Assembly: GCF_000715075.1 (NCBI RefSeq)
Contig: NC_134101.1
Span: 193,770,103 to 193,834,102 of the forward strand
Source of the DNA: Nicotiana tabacum
Lineage: Eukaryota > Streptophyta > Magnoliopsida > Solanales > Solanaceae
Direction: 5' to 3'
DNA length: 64,000 nt
The translations under genes were made by a program, and so were the position numbers. The notes under the pieces are model-generated. The model was not told the origin of the DNA and ran no database searches. It was given only the letters and a program-made list of their open reading frames with translations. Below, piece after piece: positions 52,379 to 64,000 of the stretch (positions within the stretch are counted from its first letter, which is position 1; every line of letters begins with the position of its first letter).

Positions 52379-55242
52379 TGTAACGACACGACGGCCATTT
52401 TGAGCTTTTGCACTTCGCTCGCTAGTTCTCGGGCATGACTTACCCTATATGGTGTATTATGACTTATGTAAATCGTTGGTGTTGGGTTTCAGGTTAATCA
52501 GAATGAATTTGGAAGAACTGTCTCAGTTGAAAGCTTAAAATTTGAAAAATTTGACCAAGATTTGACTTATGTGTATTTGATCTCAGATTGAAATTTTTAT
52601 GATTTGGTTAGCTCCGTTAGGTGAATTGGGACTTAGGAGTGTGATCGGAATGCATTTTGGAAGTCCGTGGAAGGTTTAGGCTTGGATTGGCGAAATTGAG
52701 ATTTCGGCGCTTTCCGGTTGATAGGTGAGATTTGATATAAAGGTCGGAATGAAATTCCGAGAGTTGCAGTAGCTTTGTTGTGTCATTTTGGATGTGTGTG
52801 CAAAATTTCAGATCATTCGGACGAGATTTGATAGACTTTTTGAGCGAAAGCATAATTTAAGAGTTCTTGGAGTTCTTAGGCTTGGATCCTATGTTAAATT
52901 GGTGATTGGATGTTGTTGTGAGCATTTCGAAGTTTTGAGCAAGTTTGAACGATGTCATGGGATGTGTTGGTACAATTGGTTTGAAGTTCCAGGAGTTCCA
53001 GGTAGGTTCCGGGATGTTTTAGTGCAAAAATCATAGCCGTAGCAGGTCCACAGGGGTTGCAGGCCCCGGAACTCACTCACGCGGTCCGCACAAAAATAAG
53101 TGCGCCCGTGGTGAGTGCTGTGCGGACCGCAAAAAAGCGGCCGCGGCCGTGGTAGGCATCGCGCGGACCGCACAAAAGTGGGAGCGACCGTGGTGAAGAC
53201 CCTTCCCGCTGGTCCTACTTCGGAAGCTCATATCTTTTGATCTACACGGAAGTTTAAGGTGATTCAAAAACGAAAGTTATAGCTCTTCGTGTGTAGTTTC
53301 CAGAGAGGTAAAGATATCTCAATTTGGACATCTATAGCGAAAGTGATGGTCAAAATACTAAAGCCAATCACTGCAGACGAAGGCCTGTGCGGCCGCGGTT
53401 GTTTTTGTGTGGACCGCACTGGCTAGCACGGACCGCGGTCGATTTGATGCGGTCCGTGGTGGCTGAAATCTAAGGGGTACTCTAAATACGAGGTTTTGGT
53501 TTTTAGTTGATATTTTGACCTAGAGAGCTCGGATTTAGGCGATTTTTCGAAGGTTTTTCAAGAAATTCATCGGGGTAAGTGGTTCTAACTCAGATTTGGC
53601 TATTGTACATGAATCTATCATTGAATTCATCATTTAATCCGTGATTTGGAATGGAATTTGGGAAGAAAATGGTGAAACCTTTCAAAAATGTAAAATGATG
53701 ATTTGAAGGGCCAAATGGTATCAGAATTGGATAATTTTCGTATGGTTAGACTCGTGAGAGCATAAGGATTCTAGTTTTGTGAATTTTGTCAAATTTCGAG
53801 ACGTGGGCCCGGGGCTCGGGTTTTTGTAATTTTGGGAATCGTGCCCTTTATTGATTGTTTTCGCTTGGGCTTTGTTCCCTTAGTATATTGTGACGTATTC
53901 GTTCTGATTTTGGATAGATTCGACGCACGTGGAGGCCGATTTGAGGGGCAAAGGCGTCGTGAGCTAGAGATTTCGCCGGTTCGAGGAGAGTAATGATTGT
54001 AAATGATATCTTGAGGGTTTGAAACCCCAGATTTACACATCGTAGTGCTATATTTAGGTGAGACACGCGCTGGATGACGAGCGTGGGGTCATTTAATATT
54101 GGGAATTGTGACTTGGTCCGTCCCGATTGATGATTTTACCACGTATTTAACTGAAAACTAATTGTTATCATCATTATTTGGGATGAAAGCCATCTTTGGG
54201 CCTAGTGCCAGCTAATTGAACCCTTCGGGGATTGTTGTTTGATATTTCCTCACTGTTTGATTATATAGTTGAACTCAGTCATGTTATTTTCTACTATTAT
54301 CAAAACACAGCCATGTTTACTCTGCTCTAACACTTGAAATGGTATTTTAAATAATATTTTGGGCTGAGCATCATGTTTTACTGTTGCCCGAGGGGCTTAT
54401 GTGAATTTTGACTGAGTAAGGCCAAGGGCCTGTATTGTGAGGATACTCTTGGATCGGGCTGTATGCCACAGCAGTGAGATACTGATTTATATGAGACCGA
54501 GGGCCTAGATTTGATGCCACGAGATGGCTTGATATTGCGCTTGGGCCGTAAGGGGCCCCTCCCGGAGTCTGCACACCCCTAGTGAGCGCCGTCAACGATA
54601 AATGGATCGGGCTGCACGCCGCAGCGATATATGGATTGGGCTGCACGCCGCATCGGTGCTGGTACTGTTCTATGTGTTTACTTTATTTCATTGTCTGCCA
54701 TTATCTGTTGTTGTGCTACTTCATGTGATACCTATCTGATTGTTTGGCATTATCTGTTAATTGAGTGTTGCGCCCGAGGGGCGGATTTCCGTGCTTATCT
54801 GCACTATTTGTTTTGCATTCATTTGCGTAACTGTTGATAAAGTCATTTTCAAAAAAGGTTTAAACTGAGATAAGATATTTCTAAAGATATCACAGCTTCA
54901 CTATTTTTCTCAAAGGGTTTTTCACTGCCTCTCTACAGTACTACTCAGTTGTTATTTCGCGACACCGCATTTCTTCCTTTTGTTTATCAGTCCTGTTTTG
55001 TATAATTCAAACTGTGTAGTTGTACTTATACTCTAATAGATGTTCGTGACTTTTGACACCCCGGTTTGGGCTGTGTCAGAATTGTTTCTTCTATTGTCAT
55101 CGTTATTTTCCGCAATTTATGGCTATTATATCATGTTTATAACTATTTATGATATTTAAAAGAAATGTTCCGTTTTGGTCTGGATGTCCTTGTCTTCATG
55201 AGGGGCGCCATCACGACCGGGTTCGAGAATTGGGTCGTGACA
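52379..55242 (+). mobile_element. 5' LTR of the gypsy element, 2,864 bp
   Basis: TGTAACGACA start, GGGTCGTGACA end. Very similar to 59232-62232, with two indels: LTR1 lacks about 170 bp corresponding to 61755-61944 and has an extra 'gatatatggattgggctgcacgccgca' repeat at about 54625-54652. CG-rich palindrome-like motifs occupy 53075-53205 and 53385-53465. Confidence 0.95.
53075..53465 (+). repeat. CG-rich palindrome array in LTR1
   Basis: cgcggtccgcac, gtgcggaccgc, gcggccgcggccg, gcgcggaccgcac, gtgcggccgcgg, gcacggaccgcgg and gatgcggtccg recur with 'caaaa(g)tggg' spacers. The equivalent in LTR2 is 59930-60315, which preserves CG at positions where LTR1 has TG or CA. Confidence 0.9.
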
Positions 55243-55245
55243 AGT

Positions 55246-55257
55246 TGGTATCAGAGC
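55246..55257 (+). other. Primer binding site of the gypsy element
   Basis: tggtatcagagc, exact initiator tRNA-Met complement, three bases after the LTR. Confidence 0.95.
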
Positions 55258-58200
55258 CTAGGTTACATAGGTCTTACGAGTCATGAGCAGGTTTAGTAGA
55301 GTCTCGGGGATCGGTACAGAGACGTCTGTATTTATCCTCGAGAGGCTGCAGAACCTTTAGGAAAACTTCACATTCTTGAATTCTTATCGTGCGTCCTTGA
55401 TACAGCTTGAAAAGTAAGTCTTGAAATTCCTTCCACGCGTTCGCATGTGCGCATGAGCACTCAGCATCAGATGTGCCTTGATGGCTTGTGATCCCTTGAT
55501 CGAGGGAGAGATGCAATCTTTGTGAGTTGATGTTGGGCCAGTCTAGAGGACTTGAGGCCGGATCTTTGCCTATGGCTTGAGCACCGAGGTGCTGATTGTA
55601 TGAGCAAGTGTTTTGAAGTTATATGTTTGGTATTGCCCCTATTGGTGTGAATGACGGCTGGGTAGCTACGTGATGAGTATGTTAGTACTGCGAGATGTAT
55701 ATATATGACTCGGAAGTGGAGAGGAAGGTCTGCTGGATGATAGATGAGCCATTAAGTGTTTGATTTCCATTGTAATTGGATGTGTAGCCCCGAGTTACGG
55801 GCGCGTGAAGAATCTTTTCATGTCTCCTAGTTAGAGTGAAGTAAATTTCATGTTGCGGTATGAGTTCAGACTCAGGAAGATTAAGCGACTATGTAATGTG
55901 TATGACGGTGGAAGGTATACAGAAATGTTATATTGAGGCGAAGCAAACGGGTTGTCTCCTATGGTGTTCTGAGATTGTGTGATCCTTATGTTGTCTGTTA
56001 GAAGATTTCATTCACAAGTAAAACATATGTGTTGAAATTTAAATTTGGGTCACTTAATAGATTGGGCTTAACTGCTACAAGAGTGAATGCGAGATTTGCA
56101 TAGAGTTAAAGTACCCGATGGTCGGCATTTCAAGAGCTTATAAAGGACTGAGTCTAATGTCACTATGGTATTATGGAAGCAATAAAGTATACGCGTTATA
56201 AGTTATGGTGCGTGTTTCGATATATGGCTTTGAGCCAAGTGGGGGGAATCCTCTATTGAATAGTTGATTGCATGGTTATGTGCTCTAATGGTTCCAGTTT
56301 GAGGCGTATTTGTGAATCAGTTATGGCTCGAGTAAAGGAAATTTCAATAAAGGTTATGTTATGCCTTATGGGTGTATGAGAATCGGGGAATGACTTGAGT
56401 TGTGGTTGGTAAGGAATGCTCAGTGCATGAGGCAGGAAGTTGCTTGGTTATATTGAAATGAGGTCACATTCTGTAGTGTTGGAGTGCAAATGAAGCACAG
56501 GTTGTTCGGTTCATTTAATCAACCTAACTGCGGTTTGAGTAGAGTGGATGTCTCTAGAGAATGGTCCTATTGTGTTCAAAATTTTACATGCAATAATTGG
56601 AGGCTTTCAAGTTGTACTTATGGATAGAAACTGAGTTTTCCTTGGAAGACGTCAAGACTTGTGGTGTTTTCTATATTAATTGTGGGATTCTATGTATTAA
56701 TATTAGGAGGTAACGGATTTGGATCCGCAGGAAGTTCTTCAGAGCGAAGTATTTCAAATGTAGTGCTTTTGGGAATAATTAAGAAAGAATATCAAGTTGA
56801 AGATGAATTAGAAGGAAATTTATATAGATGGGGTAGCTTTATAGTAGACCGAATCGGTATGGTAAGGATATGATTAATTCCTGGTGTGTGTTCGAGGTAA
56901 TAAGTTCTTTCATGTATTTTGCGGCGATGCTCTTAGGTTTTGATGGCTTGCTTAGCTTGGTTGAGTTAGAAGGATTCAGTCCTGACATGTCTGATTTGTG
57001 CAAAGGGAACTCAGAGAGTTCTTGATGGTTTCCACCACAGTTAGAGAGGTATATTTTTCCTATTGGCATGAGGAGCATGGGATGTATAGTGGTTCTCTTC
57101 TAGATGGAATCAATGGGGAGTTCTTGGTTAGTGGAATGCATAGTTGCTTGTGATTCGGAAGGGATATGAAGTTCTCATGGTTATCCTAGGATGGTACGGG
57201 TTATGCGGTATGTTGTGAAGGATTGAGAATCGCATGTGTAAGGTTACAGTTCAGTTTTGAACGGCAGGCCATAAAATTCTTAGGCAGCACGGGCAGTTTC
57301 AGATTATTAGAGAAATGAGCTTCAGATGATTAGGGGGATGATCTTTAGATGATTAAGAAAGTGATATTGCTAATTTGAGTGATTTGACGAGGGTATATGT
57401 TTCAGGAAAGGCAATGTGATTAAGTTGATGGTACTTTGGTAGTATTGCGGCATCTTCTTGTTGGATCGATTGCGGGTATTCGAGTTTGCTTGGTGGCACC
57501 AAGGAATTTTGGAGTATCTCTCGTGGAATTATTGAGTATTTGAGGCGTGGTATACATTTGTACGATGGAATTGGGATCAAGTGTGTTGAGTTATGTGCCA
57601 TATGGATTGGAGTCAGGGAAGTTCTCACATTTAGGCTATGTTGTAATTGTGAGTCGTGTGTATCAAAACTGTTTAGTGATTATCGGGATTAGGAGGCCCG
57701 AGTGGATCTTTCTTTGCTTGGCATATTAGATTTTGGATGTGATGTCGGGGTTTAGATTGGCTGTCTCCGTGTTAGGTTATTTCGTACTATTGCGCTTGGG
57801 GCTATGCCGGAAATAGAAGGGGTTGGGTGGCGAGGTGCGTCGGATTATGTTCTAGTAGAGTGGTTTATATTTCAAGGACCCAATGGACGGCTGGGAAGGA
57901 TTACCTTTCTTAATTGAGCTTTCGTGATGGATGTTAGTGCAGAGGATTCTACCACCAATTCAGTTCCGGTGTTGAGGGACTCTCCGAATGGTTTCTTGTG
58001 GCCGGGCATGTCGCCAGGCAGGGTTGTTGATTTCGGTATTGACTTGGTGCCGGGCACCGTATCGTATGGCTCCGGCAGGAGTTATAGTAGTGGAAGGAGC
58101 AGCTTCAGGCTTCCTTGATAAGGAGTTCGTTAGCAAGCCAATGTGGTTGCGTGTTCTAGCGGAGTCGGCTTAGTTGGCCCCAAACTGTATTGTTGAGGGA

Positions 58201-59231
58201 CAGGTTGATGCGACCGTTATTGAGCTTACTAGTGATCTGGGAGATCTATGAGTTGCCTTCCTGTGTTGTGAGACTTTATGATTTTTGGGTTATGGGCACA
58301 TATGGTGCGATTCTATTGGGGTTCATAGTGGAAGTCGAACGGGGAAAAGTAATTGGGTATTGCTCGGCGAATGGCGTATCGGTTATGTTCTATCGGGTTT
58401 GCGTGGTATATGTTATTTGTTTCACTGTCAAATTGTGCGTGATTTTCGATTTCGAGCATAGTGGCTTGAGGTGTTCCATGTGGAACAGTGGTTGGATAGA
58501 ATCGTGCATTGCAACGAAGATTCTGTGGAGGCATGATCCTTCGGGTTAGATTCATGTGTTTTATTTCGATGATGTGATATGGGTCCTCAGCCTTGTGTTG
58601 CGGTGGACCTGGTGAGTTTGAGGTACAGCTCTTTCATTTAAGTCATTTTAATGAATACGAACGGATTTGATTTCAGCTTGTTGGAAGGATAATATCGAGG
58701 TTTGGTTCGGAAATTGCTGTGGTATTAGCCAAAAAGGGAAGCGACTTCATGAATGGTTGATCTGGGAAAATGGTTATGGCTTACCGCGTTTTTTTTGTGA
58801 TCATTGGCAGTATATGAAAGTGTTGGGGTGAGACTTTAGTTGATAAGAGTTTTTCTATTAGTATTTGGGTGTTGTGGGCAGCTGCTGTAATTAGAAGTTA
58901 TCACTACGAGTGTTTAAGTCATGTGGTATATCAAATGATTGCATCTGGGATTGCAAGTATGGGTAATTACAGCTTGTTCGGACTTATTCTAAATATAGAT
59001 ATGAGATTCTGATCTTGTGAATGATTTCAGAAGTGGAACTGTGGTTCTAAGTCTTATGGGTTAGATTGGGTTGTGAAATTTCAATTACTGTGTGTTATCA
59101 GACCTATATGAGATAGGGGGACGTGGGATCACCCCTGGGTATATGCATGGTAAGGTTATTCAGTGATTGGTTGGCTTTTAGAACAACTCTGGGCACGTTC
59201 GCGGACGAACGTATGTTTAAGTGGGGGAGGA
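55258..59231 (+). pseudogene. Degenerate gag-pol of the gypsy element
   Basis: No long ORF. Fragments that can be recognised: near 57980-58100 a DFGIDLVPGT protease/RT linker (ATT GAC TTG GTG CCG GGC ACC) directly followed by a YRMAP-like segment, showing a short internal deletion; around 58100-58140 a LLDKEFVSKP-like continuation; and near 59180-59230 a TFADERMFKWGR-like C-terminal peptide directly before LTR2, as in Tekay elements. The purine tract gtgggggagga at about 59221-59231 is the probable polypurine tract. Everything else is frameshifted. Short frames in this region are shadows. Confidence 0.65.
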
Positions 59232-62200
59232 TATAACGACCCGACCGGTCGTTTTGAGCTTTTGCACTTTGCTCGCCAGTTCTCAGGCATGACTTACCCC
59301 GTGTGGTGTATTATGACTTATGTAAATCATTGGTGTTGGGTTTCAGGTTAATCAGAATGAATTTGGAAGAACAGTCTCAGTTCAAAGCTTAAAATTTGAA
59401 AGATTTGATCAAGATTTGACTTATGAGTATTTGATCTCGGATTGAAATTTTTATGATTTGGTTAGCTCCGTTAGGTGAATTGGGACTTAGGAGTGTGATC
59501 GGAATGCATTTTGGAAGTCCGTGGAAGTTTTAGGCTTGGATTGGCGAAATTGAGATTTCGGCGTTTTTCGGTTGATAGGTGAGATTTTGATATAAAGGTC
59601 GGAATGAAATTCCGAGAGTTGTAGTAGCTTCGTTGTGTCATTTGGGATATGTGTGCAAATTTTCAGGTCATTCGGACGAGATTTGATAGACTTTTTGAGC
59701 GAAAGCATAATTTAAGAGTTCTTGGAGTTCTTAGGCTTGGATCCTATGTTAAATTGGTGATAGGATGTTGTTGTGAGCATTTCGAAGATTTGAGCAAGTT
59801 TGAACGATGTCATGGGATGTGTTGGTACAATTGGTTTGAAGTTCCGGGAGTTCCGGGTAGGTTCCGGGATGTTTTAGTACAAAAATCATAGCTGTAGCAG
59901 GTTCAAAGGGGTTGCAGGCCCCGAAACTCACTCACGCGGTCCGCACAAAAATAAGTGCGCCCACGGTGAGTGCTGTGTGGACCGCGCAAAAGTGGACGCG
60001 GCCGCGGTAGGCGTCGCGCGGACCGAACAAAAGTGGGCGCGGCCGCGGTGAAGAACCTTCCCGCTGGTCCTACTTCGGAAGCTCATATCTTTTGATCTTC
60101 AAGGAATATTAAGGTGATTCAAAAACAAATGTTGTAGCTCTTTGTGTATAGTTTCCAGAAAGGTAAAGATATTTCAATTTGGAGATCTGTAGCAAAAGTT
60201 ATGGTCAAAATACTAAAGCCTGTCACTGCAGAAGAAGGCCTGTGCGGCCGCAGTTATTTTTGTGCGGACCGCACTTGCTAGCACGGACCGCGGTCGATTT
60301 GATGCGGCCCGCGGTGACTGAAATCTGAGGGGTACTCTATAAATATGAGGTTTTGCGTTTTATTTGATATTTTGACCTAGAGAGCTTGGATTTAGGCGAT
60401 TTTTCAAGAAATTCATCGGGTAAGTGATTCTAACTCAGATTTGGCTAGAGTACATGAATCTATCATTGAATTCATCATTTAATCCGTGATTTGGAATGGA
60501 ATTTGGGAAGAAAATGGTGAAACGTTTCAAAAATGTAAAATGATGATTTGAAGGGCCAAATAGTATCAGAATTGGATAATATTTCGTATGGTTAGACTCG
60601 TGAGAGCATAAGGATTCTAGTTTTATGATTTTTGTCAAATTTCGAGACGTGGGCCCGGGGTTTGGGTTTTGGTAATTTCGGGAATCGTGCCTTTTATTGA
60701 TTGTTTTCTCTTGGGCTTTGTTCCCTTAGCATATTATGACGTATTCGTTCTGATTTTGGATAGATTCGACCCACATGGAGGCTGATTTGAGGGGCAAAGG
60801 CGTCGCGAGCTAGAGATTTCGCCGGTTCGAGGTGAGTAATGATTGTAAATGATATCTTGAAGGTTTGAAACCCCGGATTTGCACATCGTAGTGCTGTATT
60901 GAGGTGAGACACACGCTGGATGATGAGCGTTGGGTCTTTTACTATTAGGGATTGTGACTTTGTCCGTCCCGATTGATGATTTTACCGCGTATTTAACTGA
61001 AAATTAATTGTTATCATCATTATTTGGGCTGAATGGCATCTTTGGGCCTAGTGCCAGCTAATTGAACCCTTCGGGGATTGTTGTTAGATATTTCCTCACT
61101 GTTTGAGTATATAGTTGAACTCAGTCATGTTATTTTCTACTATTCCAAAACTCAGCCATGTTTACTCTGCTCTAACACTTGAAATGGTATTTTGAATAAT
61201 ATTTTGGGTTGAGCATCATGTTTTACTGTTGCCCGAGGGGCTTATGTGAATTTTGATTGAGTAAGGCCGAGGGCCTGTAATGTGAGGATACTCTTGGATC
61301 GGGTTGCACGCTGCAGCAGTGAGATACTGATTTATATGAGACCGAGGGCCTAGATTTGATGCCACGAGATGGCTTGATATTGTGCTTGGGCCGTAAGGGG
61401 CCCCTCCCGGAGTCTGCACACCCCCAGTGAGCGCCATCGACGATAAATGGATCGGGCTGCACGCCGCAGCGGTGCTGGTACTGTTCTATGTGTTTATTTT
61501 ATTTCATTGTCTGCCATTATCTATTGTTGTGCTACTTCATGTGATACCTATCTGATTGCCTGGCATTATTTGTTAATTGAGTGTTGCGCCCGAGGGGCGG
61601 ATTTCCGTGTTTATCTGCACTATTTGTTTTGCATTCATTTGCGTAACTGTTGATAAAGTCATTTTCAAAAGAGGTTTAAATTGAGCTAAGATATTTCTAA
61701 AGATTTCACAGCTTCACTATTTTTCTCAAAGGGTTTTTCACTGCCTCTCTAGATCATGTTGGTTGCCTTACGTGATTTCTTACTGCTCAGTTCTTATTTA
61801 CCTTTATTACTCACTGAGTTGGAGTACTCACTTTACTCCCTGCACCTTGTGTGCAGATGCAGGTATTTAAACACCCAGTAGCGGGTTTTGAGCCGATCGG
61901 AGGCTAAGTTATCGGAGTTTAGCAAGGTGACCGCCAGCGTTCGGCACCGCATTTCTTCCTTTTGTTTATCAGTCCTGTTTTGTATAATTCAGACCGTGTA
62001 GTTGTACTTATACTCTAATAGATGCTCGTGACTTGTGAAACCCCGATTTGGGCTATGTCGGGATGGTTTCTTCTATTGTCATCGTTATTTTCCACAAATT
62101 ATGGCTATTATATCATGTTTAGAACTGTTTATGATATTTAACTTTGTAAAAGAAATGTTCCGTTTTGGTCTGGCTGGCCTTGTCTTCACGAGAGGCGCCA

Positions 62201-62232
62201 TCACGACCGGGTTCGGGAATTGGGTCATGACA
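59232..62232 (+). mobile_element. 3' LTR of the gypsy element, 3,001 bp
   Basis: TATAACGACC start (G to A in the usual TG), GGGTCATGACA end. Contains the 61755-61944 segment (gatcatgttggttgcc...gttcgg) missing from LTR1, the CG-rich array at 59930-60315, and a promoter/5' region like LTR1. No ORF with support. Confidence 0.95.
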
Positions 62233-62237
62233 TATAC

Positions 62238-63116
62238 ATAGTAAATACACTATATAAGGGACCCGCATAAGGGACCCACTGTACTGTACATAGATTCCTT
62301 ATATTTTTTTTCTTCCTATAAGTAGGAGCCCTCTCTCATTCGGGGAGGCATCAGAAAAAATTCCTCTCTCTTTCTAAACTCTTCCATCTCTCTGTAAACC
62401 TCTCTCTACTGTAAATCTCTCAGTTGTAATTACTCTCGTGAAGTAAATAAAGATCTTTAGTTCATCATCTTCAGGCCTTGTGTCCCGGCCTTAAAGGTAT
62501 TTCTTTATTTTATTTTATTGTATAGTATTTAAATTACTTTGTTTCTCTCCACTGCCATGACTATGTCCGGCTAAGCGGATTCATATCTATGCTGAAGAAC
62601 TAATTTCTCTTGCATATTAACCATGAAGAATCCAAACTCTTTCAAAATATGATGGAATTTTAATATAGTTTCTTGGCTTAGTTCCAAGATTGTGGTACAG
62701 TCGACTCGGGTACTACTATTATTGGCTTTGCCTTAGTGGCTACGTCTAGCCAGTTGTGACATTAAAGCCCGCTGAAGTTGTCAAAAGGGCTATCCCTTTC
62801 ATAATTAGAACTGCTAGATACATGGGCTCAATAAGAGTATGTATCGGACCTAGACAGGCCCCTTTCTTGGGTAAAAGGAAAGATCCTTCCATACAGTCAT
62901 TAAAACTATAATAAAATTCCCATATATTTTGGATCTTTACTGGTCATGCGGACTACCGCCAACCTTCAAAGGTACTGAAACAGCTAGATCTGGATAGTCG
63001 TACGGACTACCGCCCGCCTACCCTGATCCTAGTGAAAATGGTATCAGAGCCTAGGAATTTTCATGGTGTATATGTAATAGGTCTAAAATATTCAACATAG
63101 ATATGAAGCTTTTAGA
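62238..63116 (+). promoter_or_regulatory. Viral promoter and leader, copy 2 (right part)
   Basis: Resumes after TATAC. Elements: tatataaggg at 62251, a second TATA cctataagtagg at 62316-62327 followed by ctctctcattcggggagg, AATAAA at 62446-62451, a leader with several short ORFs and potential hairpins (typical for shunting in this family), the direct repeats 'cggactaccgcc' (62949 and 63003), and the primer site at 63039. The stretch 62870-62914 is the one whose sequence reappears inside ORF2 and near the end of copy 1. Confidence 0.8.
63039..63050 (+). other. Viral tRNA-Met primer binding site, copy 2
   Basis: tggtatcagagc, exact match to the initiator tRNA-Met complement, 67 bp before the movement-protein ATG, the same spacing as in copy 1. 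Confidence 0.96.
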
Positions 63117-63577
63117 ATGGATCTGGGAGAAATAAGTACTAAAAGTACTAGACTTGAAGAGGTAGATATACCTCAAAACCTTGATTTGTTAAATAAATGG
63201 ACGATTCCAAAAGTTTCTATAAAAACCATTTATGATTGTGGTTGGTTTGATAAACTTTCTTCAAAACAATTGATAAAAACGACTGAACAGTCTTTGGCGT
63301 TAAATTCTTCTGAACAGACTATTCGTTTGTTAAACAAACACGATATTGACTTATATAAACATCATTATCATTACTTGCATATTGGTATGGTTCAAATTGC
63401 GTTTAAACCTTTAACCCTTAAAGGGTTACCAGAGACCTTTTTGGCAGCTCTTAGAGATGATAGAAATCTTAATTTCAGACAGTCTCTCATGGGTTCGATT
63501 GAATCTACTGTGGCCTATGGTCCAGTATATTTTAATACTCAACCCAATTTGCAACTATCTCCTTCTGATGTTAATAT
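63117..63577 (+). CDS. Viral movement protein N-terminal half, copy 2
   Basis: ATG at 63117. Open for about 153 viral codons: [73 protein letters not shown] (the uninterrupted form of the MITE site in copy 1) and [15 protein letters not shown]. It ends at SDVNI where AT-repeat host sequence begins; the rest of the gene is at 44021-44398, so the two parts are the ends of a linearised circle. Its clean frame contrasts with the rest of copy 2. Truncated, therefore not functional. Confidence 0.9.
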
Positions 63578-63635
63578 ATATACATATATAGTTTACAAGA
63601 AAGTGTCTTAGATAAAAAAAATAAAAATAAAAAAG

Positions 63636-63726
<91 letters not shown>

Positions 63727-64000
63727 CTCTAATACATATAAACTATATATATATCTAATACATATAAACTATATATATATATACACACACATATATATAA
63801 GGCAATATATATTACATAAGGCAATATATAATTATATATACACATAATACACCCTTATATATACATACTATACATACTATATATACTATATATATTTATA
63901 TAGCTATATATAAGCAATTTATACTAGTATATACATATATAGTTTACAAGAAAGTGCCTTAGATAAAAAAAATTAAAAAAAATAGCTTATATATATATAT
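63578..64000. repeat. AT-rich microsatellite at the right edge of the viral cluster
   Basis: Begins with tatacatatatagtttacaag directly after the viral end, a copy of 38102 onward, then (TA)n, (CA)n at about 63693-63709, 'ctaatacatataaact' repeats, and a second copy of the motif at about 63930-63985. Bases 63867-63986 match 38041-38160 almost exactly. Probably the continuation of the hAT 3' region or of the host AT tract. Confidence 0.95.

Larger units (their letters stand above)
52374..62237 (+). mobile_element. Complete Tekay-type gypsy element, 9,854 bp, TSD TATAC
   Basis: Element 52379-62232 between TATAC (52374-52378) and TATAC (62233-62237). LTR1 52379-55242, PBS 55246-55257, internal 55243-59231, polypurine tract, LTR2 59232-62232. 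Internal region is about 4.0 kb instead of the usual 5 kb or more and has no long ORF, only scattered pol-like fragments, so it is non-autonomous now. It is inserted in the promoter region of pararetrovirus copy 2, so it is younger than the virus. Confidence 0.95.
44021..63577 (+). mobile_element. Endogenous pararetrovirus copy 2 (florendovirus-like), plus strand, circularly permuted
   Basis: Starts within the movement-protein gene (at the TTTGATGTC corresponding to copy 1 near 42790), runs through coat protein, protease, RT, RNase H, small ORF, ORF2, promoter, leader and primer site, and ends within the movement-protein gene at about 63577 (SDVNI). The two ends are adjacent positions in the virus, to within one or two bases, so a circular genome of about 8.1 kb (19,557 bp minus the two insertions and their target duplications) was opened at one point. 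Two later insertions split it: a solo LTR and a full gypsy element. Stops and frameshifts are frequent. Confidence 0.93.

Noticed and set aside
53789..54066. Paired ORFs conserved in both gypsy LTRs (also 60694-60912)
   Set aside because: Conservation reflects LTR identity by descent, and the frames lack any domain or codon bias I can see.
56661..58555. Several 60-119 codon ORFs in the gypsy internal region
   Set aside because: They are out of frame with the recognisable pol fragments and hydrophobic shadow translations.

Overview
The window is plant repeat DNA, most likely from a Solanaceae genome and probably Nicotiana-like. That assignment is inference, from the mix of very long Tekay-type gypsy LTRs, Sirevirus-like copia, an AT-rich nonautonomous gypsy-type element and a florendovirus-like endogenous pararetrovirus. 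I find no host gene, tRNA, rRNA or CRISPR array. Essentially everything belongs to nested mobile elements, and nearly every reading frame is broken by nonsense codons or frameshifts.

Left block (1-28.9 kb) is a three-layer nest. The outermost layer is a Sirevirus-like Ty1/copia element on the minus strand: PBS at 28008-28019, gag, protease, integrase, RT-RNase H, then an env-like ORF ending near 20253. A Tekay-type Ty3/gypsy chromovirus, also minus strand, is inserted just after that ORF (right LTR 17291-20246, coding region 12063-17290, left LTR truncated at 9740). Its left LTR is in turn split by a plus-strand gypsy-type element whose 3' LTR is 6498-9739 and whose internal part (1-6497) holds a gag tail and almost 3 kb of minisatellite arrays, with no pol. 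The missing ends of all three lie left of the window.

Middle block (about 28.9-38.17 kb): a decayed element with a multi-exon coiled-coil gene and a gypsy-type (Transposase_28-like) domain, then an internally deleted hAT transposase with its promoter, ending in an AT-rich microsatellite.

Right block (38.17-63.58 kb): two endogenous pararetrovirus (Caulimoviridae, florendovirus-like) copies head to head. Copy 1 (minus, 38172-44019) begins at its tRNA-Met primer site and lacks about 2.8 kb (movement-protein tail and coat protein); a TAA-flanked MITE sits in its movement-protein gene. Copy 2 (plus, 44021-63577) is an almost complete, circularly permuted genome of about 8.1 kb opened inside the movement-protein gene. 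It is split by a 1,563-bp solo LTR (TSD CTTGC) and by a complete 9,854-bp gypsy element (TSD TATAC). The viral pair is flanked on both sides by copies of the same AT-rich sequence.

The most unusual observations are in this viral pair. Copy 1 carries an inverted 60-bp piece of coat-protein sequence inside ORF2. Copy 2 carries a roughly 44-bp piece of the viral leader inside ORF2. The same short leader sequence is also where copy 1 ends. A 67-codon ORF between the polymerase and ORF2 is open in both copies.
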